Source: Sulfuricella sp.
GTDB taxonomy: Bacteria > Pseudomonadota > Gammaproteobacteria > Burkholderiales > Sulfuricellaceae
Reading direction: 5' to 3'
Length of the DNA stretch: 64,000 bases
Assembly (NCBI GenBank): GCA_028714315.1
Contig: JAQTMN010000003.1
Location: 1 to 64,000, forward strand
Below, piece after piece: positions 18,585 to 27,946 of the stretch. A model generated the notes under the pieces. The model saw nothing but the letters and a program-made list of their open reading frames with translations, ran no database searches and was not told the DNA's origin. Positions within the stretch are counted from its first letter, which is position 1. Each line of letters starts with the position of its first letter. A program made the translations under genes and the position numbers.

Positions 18585-18866
18585 ATGAATTTCGAATGGG
18601 ACGAATCCAAAAGCGAGGCATGCTTCCGCCAGCGCGGTTTCGACTTTGCCTACGCTGCGCAGGCTTTTTTCGACCCCAGCCGGATTGTCCACGCCGATAT
18701 TCGTCACAGCTACGGGGAAGACCGCTACCGGTTGATGGGTATGGTCGAGCAGCGCCTGTTCGTGGTGGTTTACACACCGCGACATGACGCGATGCGCATC
18801 ATTTCGGCGCGCAAAGCCAACTTACGAGAGGTCCGGCATTATGAAGACAGTACGCGTAACGATTGA
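18585..18866 (+). CDS. BrnT-family toxin
   Basis: A 93-residue protein of the BrnT type II toxin family (RelE-like ribonuclease fold). It opens MNFEWDESKSEACFRQRGFD, the usual BrnT N-terminus, and retains the GEDRYRLMGMVEQRLFVVVY strands and the RIISARKANLREVRHYE C-terminal signature. It would cleave mRNA when free of antitoxin. Its 3' end overlaps the following antitoxin gene by 26 bp, the tight coupling expected for a TA operon. It is the first module of the accessory island. Confidence 0.88.
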   Translation: MNFEWDESKSEACFRQRGFDFAYAAQAFFDPSRIVHADIRHSYGEDRYRLMGMVEQRLFVVVYTPRHDAMRIISARKANLREVRHYEDSTRND

Positions 18867-19173
18867 TCCCGCCGCGCTTTCCGAGGCGCATGGGCGCATT
18901 GACCCTACTCGCGTGGACGCCACCACCGAGGAGGAAATTGCCCTGCACCAGGCGGCTGACGAAGCCGAAGCGATGCTGGATGCCGCCAAATTCGCGCGCC
19001 GGGTGAGAAGGCGCCTGGGGTTGAGCCAGACGGAGTTTTCGCAACGGATCGATGTGCCGCTTGACACCATCCGCAACTGGGAGCAAGGCAAACGCCGCCC
19101 GACCGGCGCGGCCAAGGCGTTGCTCAAGGTGCTGGACAAAGCCCCCGAAGCCGCCCTGGCGGCACTCGGCTGA
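18841..19173 (+). CDS. XRE-type antitoxin partner of the BrnT-like toxin
   Basis: A 110-residue protein. The C-terminal half is a Cro/XRE helix-turn-helix, LGLSQTEFSQRIDVPLDTIR followed by NWEQGKRRPTG. The N-terminal half (TIDPAALSEAHGRIDPTRVD and an acidic helix) probably contacts the toxin. Canonical BrnA antitoxins are ribbon-helix-helix proteins, so this BrnT is paired with a different antitoxin class. It should neutralise the toxin and repress the operon. Confidence 0.82.
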   Translation: MKTVRVTIDPAALSEAHGRIDPTRVDATTEEEIALHQAADEAEAMLDAAKFARRVRRRLGLSQTEFSQRIDVPLDTIRNWEQGKRRPTGAAKALLKVLDKAPEAALAALG

Positions 19174-19344
19174 GAGCGGGTTGGTGAAGTGATTGGGGGT
19201 GCGGAACGAACAGGGACAATGTGAGCGGGGGATTGGAAACCATGGTCTGTCCCGGATTTTCGGATTTTCTCTGATTAAGCGTAGCGCATTGCACTGGATG
19301 TTTGGTGTGCGTGGCGGCGCTATGCCGACACAATTGGGCTCGTT

Positions 19345-20400
19345 TTAAATTGAAGCAAGAATGGTCTTTAAATATCCTCCCCTGGTTATGCGCTCCTGTT
19401 TGTTGTTAACAGCCTCTCTAGCGGCCAGTTCAAAATCTTCAGGGACATCCTGTTCGAACTTAATCAGAGCGTCCCGCAAGCTATCCCTGGCAACGGGTTT
19501 ATCTGAACGAAGATGCTCTGCCAGTTCAGTATGTAAAGTAAAAAATGGGGCTTTCTTTAACCAAAGACTTTTTTGTGGAAGTTGTAGTGCCAGAATTTCT
19601 TTAGCCGTCTTATCCATGATCGATGTTACTAAGTCTTTGGCTGGAAATTGCTCGGCATAATTGTCCAAACACTCTCTTGAGCCTTCATTGCGATGGAAAT
19701 AACCAGATAAAATGGTTGCCATCAGATTTAGCGCATATTGGAGAGGTACCTTTCTAATTATCTCTCTATCCGAGAAAATTTCATTGTTAAGCAATAGCTC
19801 TTGGATGGAAGTAATATTTTGCTTCTTTCCCCAATCAATAAGCTGTGGCGGTATATTCGGATCAATTTGAAACTCCTCTGAATTTTCAAGATCAACATCG
19901 TCAACAAACAACCGTGCAACAAACATAAACTCTGAAGGGGCGTACTGGGACGCCATCTTTTCTATTGCCGTCAATGAATTGGCCGTTCTATTGATTCTTT
20001 GGAATATCTCCTTAACAGCGGGGTCGTTGTTGTCTATATCCAGTTCAATTACAGCAACATCATACTTAAGAAATGTCTCTTTTTCCGCTCCAGTTAAATC
20101 TTTAAAGTATCTACCATCTACCGGGAATCCATTTTCTATGAAATTAACAATGGCATTCGTTCTTTGCTGTCCATCAACGATGCAAGATGTCGTTACCATG
20201 TTTTCAATATCAACAGATCCTTTTGATATAAATATTTGTGGAAACGGAAAACCTAGAAGAATGGTCTTAATAAAATCTTGTTTATGAATATCTCGCCAAA
20301 CAAGGTTTCTTTGGAAATAAGCATCTGGAATAAGTCGTTTTGCTTTTATTTCATTGTAGATTCCAATAAGGTCGCGTGACCGAACATTATATTTAATCAT
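19345..20400 (-). CDS. DUF262 (GmrS-N-like) domain protein
   Basis: A 351-residue protein whose N-terminal half is a DUF262 (ParB/Srx-like) domain: DAYFQRNLVWRD (residues 26-37), the nucleotide-binding/hydrolysis signature DGQQR (76-80), and FQRINRTANSLTAIEKMASQ. DUF262 domains power the type IV restriction enzymes GmrSD and BrxU and the phosphorothioate-dependent SspE. Here the C-terminal half is helical, and no HNH/DUF1524 nuclease motif is visible. The start overlaps the upstream gene as ATGA, implying translational coupling. The gene is far more AT-rich than the rest of the window, a sign of recent acquisition. A defence role is inferred, not shown. Confidence 0.85.
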   Translation of the reverse strand: MIKYNVRSRDLIGIYNEIKAKRLIPDAYFQRNLVWRDIHKQDFIKTILLGFPFPQIFISKGSVDIENMVTTSCIVDGQQRTNAIVNFIENGFPVDGRYFKDLTGAEKETFLKYDVAVIELDIDNNDPAVKEIFQRINRTANSLTAIEKMASQYAPSEFMFVARLFVDDVDLENSEEFQIDPNIPPQLIDWGKKQNITSIQELLLNNEIFSDREIIRKVPLQYALNLMATILSGYFHRNEGSRECLDNYAEQFPAKDLVTSIMDKTAKEILALQLPQKSLWLKKAPFFTLHTELAEHLRSDKPVARDSLRDALIKFEQDVPEDFELAAREAVNNKQERITRGGYLKTILASI

Positions 20401-20972
20401 ACGATTTCAATCTCCTGAGATTGTATAGAGCTTCTCTGTTTTAACGTGTAAATGGTTTCAGAAAGATATATTCCTGCATTGATGTTCTTAAAGCGTTCGG
20501 CATATTCATTCGAAAGACGGTTAAAGAAAGACCAGATTCTTTGTTTTTCCGGCCCTTTTGGCATAAGGTCTGGTCTAAGAATTCCTCGTCCGGAATAGTT
20601 TAAAAATTGGTTTCTCAGTGATTTCCCTTCCTCGGTTGGAAACATATCCGGCCTAAATCCTTCAGACCTCTCATAGCACTGTTCTAGGAGTTGCTGAAAA
20701 AGTCGTGCATCGATTATCGCTACATCAAGATCAGATTCCCTTTCGAGGAAAGGTCTCTTTTTTATAAAACTGTAACCGGTATGCGCTGAGCCGGATATCC
20801 TGATAGATGAGAAAGGTATTTTGAACTCACAGGATATCTTGTTAAAGATTTCAAACTGAACTTCCGGATGATCAAGGAAATAATTGCATGGGTATGATAA
20901 AAATACTTTTTTTACATTACCATAGTTCGAGGAGCCAGATTCAATAGCTCTTTTATGAATGTTGTTGGGCAT
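20397..20972 (-). CDS. Nucleotidyltransferase-like protein, partner of the DUF262 gene
   Basis: A 191-residue protein I do not recognise as a named family. It contains a pattern typical of the DNA polymerase beta nucleotidyltransferase superfamily: GSAHTGYSF (Gly61-Ser62) followed 19 residues later by SDLDVAII (Asp81, Asp83). An upstream strand (IPFSSIRIS) fits the fold. A third catalytic acidic residue is not obvious, so it may be an active NMP-transferase, a minimal antitoxin-like enzyme or a degenerate binder. It is AT-rich like the DUF262 gene and overlaps it by 4 nt. AAGAGA lies a short distance upstream of the ATG. Together they form a compact two-gene cassette. Confidence 0.68.
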   Translation of the reverse strand: MPNNIHKRAIESGSSNYGNVKKVFLSYPCNYFLDHPEVQFEIFNKISCEFKIPFSSIRISGSAHTGYSFIKKRPFLERESDLDVAIIDARLFQQLLEQCYERSEGFRPDMFPTEEGKSLRNQFLNYSGRGILRPDLMPKGPEKQRIWSFFNRLSNEYAERFKNINAGIYLSETIYTLKQRSSIQSQEIEIV

Positions 20973-20999
20973 TATTTAAGTTCTCTTCAAGAAGCTTCT

Positions 21000-21087
21000 G
21001 TAGCCCCGGATGGAGCTTCGCGTAATCCGGGATTGTGTCTCGACGCCATAATTGTCTCGTATTTCGCTCCGCTTCATACGGGCTACA
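21000..21087. repeat. Inverted repeat family G at the island's inner boundary
   Basis: Left arm GTAGCCCCGGATGGAGCTTC with AATCCGGGATT, right arm CGCTCCGCTTCATACGGGCT. Related copies occur at 25595-25682 and 57339-57425. It separates the AT-rich DUF262 cassette from vapC. Confidence 0.8.
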
Positions 21088-21102
21088 ATCTTTCGTTTCC
21101 CA

Positions 21103-21483
21103 TCACCCCTTTGTCACCCCATCCAACCCCAGCGCCAGAATCGCGGCATTACGGGTCAACAGTGTCAGCCTTTCGTCGTAAGCCTGGGCGATCAGCAGCC
21201 GGTCGAACGGGTCGGGGTGGGTGCAGGTCAGGCTGCGCGCCGCTTCGATGTGGCGCGGCAGGATGGGCAGCAGGACGAAGCCTTGTGTTTCCAGTTGTTC
21301 CGTCAGCGAGCCTTCCGGCAAAGGCAATTTGCCTTTTGCGTTTTTCAGTACCATTTCCCAGATGCTGGCGGTGCTGACCACGATTTCGGTTTTGGCGATG
21401 ACGCGCTGTGTCGCTTTGGTCAGGCGTTTGTCCGCCGTCATCCACCAGTAGATCAGGTGGGTGTCGAGCAGATGGCGCTTCAA
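21103..21483 (-). CDS. vapC: PIN-domain toxin (VapC family)
   Basis: A 126-residue PIN-domain ribonuclease. The conserved acidic residues are visible in LLDTHLIYWWM (Asp), SIWEMVLKNAKGKL (Glu) and HPDPFDRLLIAQA (Asp pair). It starts with TTG at 21483, overlapping the antitoxin stop by 4 nt. VapC toxins cleave specific tRNAs or rRNA when released from VapB. Length is standard. Confidence 0.88.
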   Translation of the reverse strand: MKRHLLDTHLIYWWMTADKRLTKATQRVIAKTEIVVSTASIWEMVLKNAKGKLPLPEGSLTEQLETQGFVLLPILPRHIEAARSLTCTHPDPFDRLLIAQAYDERLTLLTRNAAILALGLDGVTKG

Positions 21484-21725
21484 GGCAGGTCGCCGCCTGT
21501 CAGTTCATCGGCGATGGCGGTGTTGGTTTCAGGCGAGTCCCAATCGGCTTTGGCCTTGGGCAGCCCGGCCCATGCGCCCGGCTTGCGCGAGAAATCCTGT
21601 GGGCCGATCTTGACCAGCCTGACGACGGGAACGCCTTTGTTGGCGATTACCACGTCCTCGCCATCCAGCGCGGCCTGGACGAGTTTGGAAAGCTGGCTTT
21701 TGGCTTCAAGCATATTGCATTGCAT
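21480..21725 (-). CDS. Phd/YefM-type antitoxin (VapB role)
   Basis: An 81-residue antitoxin of the prevent-host-death family: NMLEAKSQLSKLVQAALDGE followed by VVIANKGVPVVRLV. It would bind the PIN toxin through its C-terminus and repress the operon through its N-terminus. The ATG at 21725 is chosen because it follows a strong GGAGG site. The longer track start at 21752 lacks one. Confidence 0.86.
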   Translation of the reverse strand: MQCNMLEAKSQLSKLVQAALDGEDVVIANKGVPVVRLVKIGPQDFSRKPGAWAGLPKAKADWDSPETNTAIADELTGGDLP

Positions 21726-21779
21726 GGTTGCCTCCGAAGGAAGTTGCATCATGCATAAAGTTTACACCGGCTGGCTAAG

Positions 21780-22163
21780 TTAGCCAATGATTGCCGTTGC
21801 CCAGTCCAGCGTTTGCGCTGCTATGACATCGACTTCTTCACTGCTGAGATTGGAGATGACTTCATCTCCATAGCGGAACTCCACCGCATAAGGATTGATT
21901 TGCGCTAACACTTCGGCGTTGCTGGGCGGCGAGATACCGGCTTTTTCAAGCTGGTCGGCCAGTTCGTAAAGGTCGTGGGTCTTGCGGAACGCCTCGCCGC
22001 GCGTGAAAAGCACGGCTTTCAGGCTTTTCTCGATAGCCTGTTGGGCATGGAAGAAAGCGAGGGCCGGGCGGATGTGGGGAATGGCTGCCAATATCCGAAA
22101 AGCGGCCAAGTCGTCGCCGGCCAGTTTCAGGAAACGCCGGGCTTCGTCAAGCGAGGTTGTCAT
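21780..22163 (-). CDS. HEPN-domain protein (HepT-like toxin)
   Basis: A 127-residue HEPN protein. The core HAQQAIEKSLKAVLFTRGEA is the standard HEPN helix, and FRKTHDLYELA carries the Arg and His of the R-x(n)-H ribonuclease motif. HepT-type toxins are RNases inactivated by their nucleotidyltransferase partner. It overlaps the MNT gene by 17 bp. The ATG at 22163 (MTTSLDEARRFL) is used; the longer track start is translated noise. Confidence 0.87.
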   Translation of the reverse strand: MTTSLDEARRFLKLAGDDLAAFRILAAIPHIRPALAFFHAQQAIEKSLKAVLFTRGEAFRKTHDLYELADQLEKAGISPPSNAEVLAQINPYAVEFRYGDEVISNLSSEEVDVIAAQTLDWATAIIG

Positions 22164-22470
22164 GCAGCACCTGGCCTTCCTTGATCGCCCAATATGGCAG
22201 GGTGCCGGGAACCTGGCTGCGGCGCAGGGCTTCTTCTTCCGAATAGACCAGCACGTCCACGCCGGCGCCGATGCCACCGATGGCGCGGCGTAGGCGCAGA
22301 TATTCCGCCGCCTTGTCCGGCAGATCCTTTTCGATAACCATCAGGTCCAGGTCAGAATCTTCGTCTGCGGTTTCGCGCGCATAGGAGCCGAACAGGATTA
22401 CGCGGCAGGGTGAACTGGCGGCGGCAACCAGCCGGGCGGTGGCAGCACGTATGGTTTCCATGTTGATCAT
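22147..22470 (-). CDS. MNT nucleotidyltransferase antitoxin
   Basis: A 107-residue minimal nucleotidyltransferase: GSYARETADEDSDLDLMV contains the catalytic GS and DxD residues. MntA-type enzymes silence HEPN toxins by adding AMP to a conserved tyrosine. The start at 22470 is preceded by GGGAGAG. It pairs with the overlapping HEPN gene. Confidence 0.88.
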   Translation of the reverse strand: MINMETIRAATARLVAAASSPCRVILFGSYARETADEDSDLDLMVIEKDLPDKAAEYLRLRRAIGGIGAGVDVLVYSEEEALRRSQVPGTLPYWAIKEGQVLHDNLA

Positions 22471-22606
22471 TCAGACTCTCCCAATGGTCGTGCCCCTTAG
22501 TTTACCTTCTTGTCGGCTTGTACCGTGCCCCGCTCTTGGCGCGTTTTAATGGCTAATCAGGAGGCTTGGCCATTTCCTGGTCGATACGATTTTCCCAGGC
22601 GAAAAA

Positions 22607-22969
22607 TCAAGCCGCAGCCTTCAACGTGAAGTCCGCGTGAATTTCATCCCATGGCACGAATACCTTGCCGCTGGAGTTTTTTTCGATGAGGCCTAATGCC
22701 AGCAATTTCGCGGCGTCGGAATGGACATTGCTGTAGTTGCGCTTAAGCTGTTTGGCCAGTGCGTATAGCGTGGTTGGGCCACACGCCTTGAGCGCTTCCA
22801 GCATTGCCCAGCGAGTCGGGGTCAGCGCCGTGAGCAGTTGGGGCATGTTGGCAAAATTCAGCGTCTCGCGTGGCGTGATGCTTTGCCCTGACTCGGCGGC
22901 TTTCCACGCTTCAAGAACATCTTCACCCATCTGCTTCAGGGTTTTGGTTCCGATTTCAAGTTTCTTCAT
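22607..22969 (-). CDS. HVO_A0114-type winged-helix antitoxin (TumA role)
   Basis: A 120-residue winged-helix DNA-binding protein: LLTALTPTRWAMLEALKACG then TTLYALAKQLKRNYSNVHSD and a short wing. This type is commonly coupled to the small TumE-like toxin, which overlaps it upstream by 14 bp. The start at 22969 has GGAGG at 6 nt. It should repress the operon and neutralise the toxin. Confidence 0.8.
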   Translation of the reverse strand: MKKLEIGTKTLKQMGEDVLEAWKAAESGQSITPRETLNFANMPQLLTALTPTRWAMLEALKACGPTTLYALAKQLKRNYSNVHSDAAKLLALGLIEKNSSGKVFVPWDEIHADFTLKAAA

Positions 22970-23255
22970 CATCGACCTCCGCCAGTTTTGCAACGTCGCC
23001 AAGAAAATCTGCTACCAAGCGCTCCGGCGATACAAATACATAAGGGTGTTCTTCATTCCCGTAGTGGATGTGATCGCCTTTGCCGCTTTCGTTGTCGTAA
23101 CGCACAATGCAACGATCATTCCGGCCGCAATAAAACCGGTATTTCAATCCATGCGGCCGGTCGCCGGTTGGTTTGGGCAATTGCCAAAGCACCATCTCCA
23201 CCAGCACGCCGTTAGCGTAAATCTTTTTGAGATGGCGGATTAGCCTGGCTTTCAT
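22956..23255 (-). CDS. TumE-family (DUF6516-like) toxin
   Basis: A 99-residue protein with the YANGVLVEMVLWQLP start strands, the HGLKYRFYCGRNDRCIVRYD core and GDHIHYGNEEHPY typical of TumE/DUF6516 toxins. It is translationally coupled to the winged-helix gene downstream. The toxic activity is presumed, by family, to act on RNA or translation. Confidence 0.8.
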   Translation of the reverse strand: MKARLIRHLKKIYANGVLVEMVLWQLPKPTGDRPHGLKYRFYCGRNDRCIVRYDNESGKGDHIHYGNEEHPYVFVSPERLVADFLGDVAKLAEVDDEET

Positions 23256-23303
23256 ATATTGTATTTTAGCAATATATTGCCGGCTTGCAATAGGTTGGCG
23301 GCG

Positions 23304-24968
<1,665 letters not shown>

Positions 24969-25139
24969 GGCGGTTTTTCGGTGCAATGAGGAAGCCGCAA
25001 GCTTAACCCAAGGCGGGTTGTTTGGGGAGGTGGGAAAGGAACGTCTTATGCCTGCAGAAAGGATACAATTCTCATGCCGAACCCATGCGGCGCGGGTTCT
25101 GGTCAGCGGTACCAGCCGAGGAACTCAGGGAGAGTTGCA

Positions 25140-25562
25140 ATGAAAATCACCAAGAAGAAATTGCTGTCGGAACTCAACAAGGACCTGGAATGGGAATACG
25201 CGGCAGCCGTGCAGTACGTGCAGCACGCGGCGGCGATCAGCGGCGCGCAGTTCGATTCCATCCAGAAAGAGCTGCTGATCCACGCCCAGGAGGAATTGCA
25301 GCATGCCGTCATGCTGTCCGAACAGATCGACTTCCTTGGCGGTGTGCCCACCGTGGACGTGGAAAAGCGCGAAATTTCGGCGGACAGCCTGGAGATGCTC
25401 AAGCAGGATCTGTGGGGCGAGCAGAACGCCATCGACCGCTACAAGGAGCGCATCGGCCAGGCTGAAGCGCTCAAGGAATACGGTTTGCGCCGGGTGCTGG
25501 AGGATATCCTGATCCAGGAAGAAGAGCACAAGCGCGATATCGCGAATGCGCTGACGAAGTAG
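25140..25562 (+). CDS. Ferritin-like (bacterioferritin/DPS-type) protein
   Basis: A 140-residue four-helix-bundle protein. Di-iron ligand patterns are visible: EWEYAAAVQY (helix A), AQEELQHAVM (E-x2-H, helix B), GEQNAIDRY (helix C) and EEEHKRDI (E-x2-H, helix D). It would store or oxidise iron, or act as a small ferroxidase. It is shorter than bacterioferritin and lacks an obvious heme Met. The ATG at 25140 follows GGGAG; the track start at 25074 lies in leader DNA. Confidence 0.82.
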   Translation: MKITKKKLLSELNKDLEWEYAAAVQYVQHAAAISGAQFDSIQKELLIHAQEELQHAVMLSEQIDFLGGVPTVDVEKREISADSLEMLKQDLWGEQNAIDRYKERIGQAEALKEYGLRRVLEDILIQEEEHKRDIANALTK

Positions 25563-25594
25563 GGCCGTGGCGCCCTCGGACGGGGCGTCGGAAT

Positions 25595-25682
25595 GTAGCC
25601 CGTATGAAGCGCAGCGGAATACGGGGTCGGTCTTGGCTTCGAGACGCAATCCCGGATTCCGCAAAGCTTCATCCGGGCTACG
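25595..25682. repeat. Inverted repeat family G
   Basis: Left arm GTAGCCCGTATGAAGCGCAG, middle AATCCCGGATT, right arm TTCATCCGGGCTACG. It sits directly after the ferritin-like gene and before a family B element. Confidence 0.82.
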
Positions 25683-25689
25683 TCCCTAT

Positions 25690-25927
25690 GGAAAAAAAGC
25701 CCCTCCCCCGTCTCGCCGTGGTCGCTGCGCAGCAGCGGGAACCCGGCGGGGACATACGATCTTTCATCGACTTTAGTCGATAGAAAGTCGGAGTGCAGCT
25801 TGCTGCCACTCCTTGCGGGTGCAGGGAGAGGGGCTGGGGTGAGGGACTTTGCGCTTGGGCAACGCTTGCAGTGATGCAAACGCCCTCATCCCCGGCCCTT
25901 CTCCCGCCCACGGGAGAAGGGAGTCGG
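25690..25927. repeat. Family B repeat, long form
   Basis: An inverted copy of the complex B element. It contains AGCCCCTCCCCCGTCTCGCC, an embedded hairpin group with TCGACTTTAGTCGA and GTGCAGCTTGCTGCAC-like arms, GGGAGAGGGGCTGGGGTGAG, and CCCTCATCCCCGGCCCTTCT. The embedded block matches, in reverse complement, the block at about 13503-13615. It fills the gap between the ferritin-like gene and dusC. Confidence 0.82.
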
Positions 25928-25937
25928 AGCAGTAACT

Positions 25938-26873
25938 TTATTTCTGAAAAACCTCCAGCATTTTTTCCACCACGTCCGGATCGCGTTCGGCGCGCAGCAC
26001 GCGGTGCAGGGCTTCCGCTTCCGGGTAGGCGCTGCCCAGCATGCCGAGCCATTGCTTGAGCCGGCCCGGCGCGTGGCGCAAATCCATCCTGGCGCGCAGT
26101 TGAGCGTAGAAATCCACCACCCAGGGCTGCAATTCGGCCCAGCCCATTGCCGCCGCTCCGGTTTTGATGCGCAGCGCCAGATCCGGCCGGGTGACGGCGC
26201 CGCGCCCGGTCATCACGTCGGCGCAGCCGCTGACCTGGCGGATTCTTTCCCAGTCCTGCGGCGTCCATACGTCGCCGTTCGCCACCAGCGGCAGGCTGAC
26301 TTCCTCGCGGATGCGGGCGAGCCATTCCCAGCGCGCGGGCGGGCGATAGCGGTCCGCACCGGTGCGGGCGTGGACGGTGAGTTCGGCGGCGCCGCCGGCT
26401 TCGATGGCGCGGGCGCAATCCAGCGCTAGTTCGGTATTCTCAAGGCCGAGGCGCATCTTGGCGGTGACGGGGATGGCTTGCGGCACAGCGCGGCGCACGG
26501 CGGCGACGATGGCGCGGATGCGCTCCGGCTCGGCCAGCAAGGCCGCGCCGCCGCCGTGGCGGTTGACCACCGGGGCGGGGCAGCCGAAATTGAGGTCGAC
26601 GCCCGGCGCGCCGAGGCCGGCGGCGAGGGCGGCATTCTCGGCCATGCAGACCGGGTCGCTGCCCAGCAATTGCACCCGCACCGGCACCCCGGCGCGGGTG
26701 CGGCCGCCGTTGGCCAGTTCCGGCACGGTGCGCAAGACGAATTTTTCGGTGAGCAGATGGTGGGTGACGCGCACGAATTCGGCGACGCACAGGTCGAAGC
26801 CGCCCAGCCTCGTCAGCACGTCGCGCATGGATACGTCGGCAAGCCCCTCCATCGGCGCGAGGATCAGGCGCAT
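25938..26873 (-). CDS. dusC: tRNA-dihydrouridine(16) synthase
   Basis: A 311-residue Dus flavoenzyme, close to E. coli DusC (315). It starts with MRLILAPMEGLADVSMRDVL; FMN/tRNA-binding motifs include DLNFGCPAPVVNRHGGGAAL (catalytic Cys) and TVHARTGADRY, then VVANGDVWTPQDW-like text and MTGRGAV. It reduces U16 of tRNA using NADPH. An alternative ATG at 26918 would add 15 residues. Confidence 0.88.
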   Translation of the reverse strand: MRLILAPMEGLADVSMRDVLTRLGGFDLCVAEFVRVTHHLLTEKFVLRTVPELANGGRTRAGVPVRVQLLGSDPVCMAENAALAAGLGAPGVDLNFGCPAPVVNRHGGGAALLAEPERIRAIVAAVRRAVPQAIPVTAKMRLGLENTELALDCARAIEAGGAAELTVHARTGADRYRPPARWEWLARIREEVSLPLVANGDVWTPQDWERIRQVSGCADVMTGRGAVTRPDLALRIKTGAAAMGWAELQPWVVDFYAQLRARMDLRHAPGRLKQWLGMLGSAYPEAEALHRVLRAERDPDVVEKMLEVFQK

Positions 26874-27018
26874 GGCCGATTCCAGCGCGGGAGAAGGAGT
26901 CTGGTGAGTTGATGCCATGATGCGGTTGAAATTCGGGAAATTGGGCGCAAGTTTAACCCAGATAATTCGAATGATGGCGAGGCGTTTTGCGAGGCAGTGC
27001 CCGACAAGCTCGCCGGAG

Positions 27019-27084
27019 CTCCGCGTTCTCCGCGTCTCCGCGTGGGCATCCGGATTCACGCGGAAGCGCGGGGGGCGCGGAGAG
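27019..27084. repeat. Inverted repeat family L
   Basis: CTCCGCGTTCTCCGCGTCTC and GCGCGGGGGGCGCGGAGAGC form imperfect arms. A related copy is at 39301-39363. It is the first of four different repeats lined up in the 390 bp gap between dusC and marC; no gene was seen there. Confidence 0.7.
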
Positions 27085-27090
27085 CGGGTT

Positions 27091-27112
27091 GTGCGAATGA
27101 ATTCGCACCTAC
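27091..27112. repeat. Palindromic repeat family F
   Basis: A copy of gtgcgaatgaattcgcac plus ctac, immediately after the family L unit. Confidence 0.85.
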
Positions 27113-27117
27113 ATCGG

Positions 27118-27185
27118 TAGATGCGGTGAGGAATGAAACGCATCGTTTTCGATTGATGCGGTTCGCGATGCTCACCGCATCCTAC
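27118..27185. repeat. Inverted repeat (family M)
   Basis: Arms GTAGATGCGGTGAG and CTCACCGCATCCTAC flank two further GATGCG units (CGCATCGTTTTCGATTGATG). Seen once in the window. Confidence 0.7.
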
Positions 27186-27204
27186 GTATCTTGGCAGAAA
27201 CTCA

Positions 27205-27252
27205 TGTAGGTCGGGCTTTAGCCTGACATGTACGGCTAAAGCCGCACCCACA
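27205..27252. repeat. Family C double-hairpin repeat
   Basis: GTCGGGCTTTAGCCTGAC followed by TGTACGGCTAAAGCCGCAC. Related to modules at 12321, 39215 and 43541. It lies about 55 bp upstream of marC. Confidence 0.8.
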
Positions 27253-27307
27253 AGCCGCGCCCGCGAAACTGGCATAGAATGGACACTTATCGAGATGCGG
27301 AGTGGCG

Positions 27308-27931
27308 ATGGAAAACCTGGCCGCCAATTTTGTCCTGCTGTTCATCGTGATCGACCCCATCGGGGTGGCGGCCCTATTCGCGCCGCTCACCCATGGCGCC
27401 GACCCGGCGTTCCAGCGCCGCACTGCGTTGCGCGGCGTGCTGCTGTCGGCGGGCATCCTGTTCGCCTTTGGTCTTGGCGGGCGCGGGCTGCTGCATGCCC
27501 TGGGCATCGGCATCCCCGCTTTTCGCATCGCCGGCGGGCTGCTTTTGCTCATGCTCTCGCTGGACCTGATCATCGCGCGCCGCACCGGGCTCAGCTCGGC
27601 CACCAGCAGCGAGAAACGCGAAGCCGCGCAGCGGGAGGACATTTCGGTGTTTCCGCTGGCTTTTCCGCTGATCGCCGGGCCGGGCGCGCTGACCACTGTG
27701 CTGCTCATGGCGGCGGCGGGCGAGGGCTGGGCTTTTTATGGCGGCCTGGCGGCGGTGCTGGCCGTCGTGCTGGGCCTGACCCTGGCCGCCCTGATTTACG
27801 CGCCCTCGATCCGGCGCCTGCTGGGCGAAACCGGCATCAATGTGTTGAATCGCCTGATGGGTGTGATCCTGACCGCGCTGGCGGTGCAGTATATGCTGGA
27901 TGGGCTCAAGAACAGCTTGTTTCCCGGTTAG
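27308..27931 (+). CDS. MarC family integral membrane protein
   Basis: A 207-residue protein of the MarC/YchE/YhgN family with about six transmembrane helices. Family signatures are FVLLFIVIDPIGVAALF at the N-terminus, FRIAGGLLLLMLSLDLI, and AFPLIAGPGALTTVLLM. The molecular function of this family is not established; a transporter or exporter role has been proposed. The ATG at 27308 follows GGAG. It is convergent with the small hypothetical gene at 27947. Confidence 0.88.
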   Translation: MENLAANFVLLFIVIDPIGVAALFAPLTHGADPAFQRRTALRGVLLSAGILFAFGLGGRGLLHALGIGIPAFRIAGGLLLLMLSLDLIIARRTGLSSATSSEKREAAQREDISVFPLAFPLIAGPGALTTVLLMAAAGEGWAFYGGLAAVLAVVLGLTLAALIYAPSIRRLLGETGINVLNRLMGVILTALAVQYMLDGLKNSLFPG

Positions 27932-27946
27932 CCGGGCAGCCGCGCC

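Noticed and set aside
19174-19344. A possible gene or promoter in the 171 bp between the XRE antitoxin and the DUF262 gene
   Set aside because: Only a fragment of repeat family H (TAAGCGTAGCGCATTGCAC) was recognised. The genes are convergent, so no promoter is needed.
19345-20400. GmrSD type IV restriction enzyme
   Set aside because: Only the DUF262 half is recognisable; no DUF1524 HNH region or GmrD partner is visible.
22471-22606. A gene in the 136 bp between the MNT and winged-helix antitoxin genes
   Set aside because: No ORF with a ribosome site or recognisable motif was found. It probably holds the promoter of the HEPN/MNT pair.
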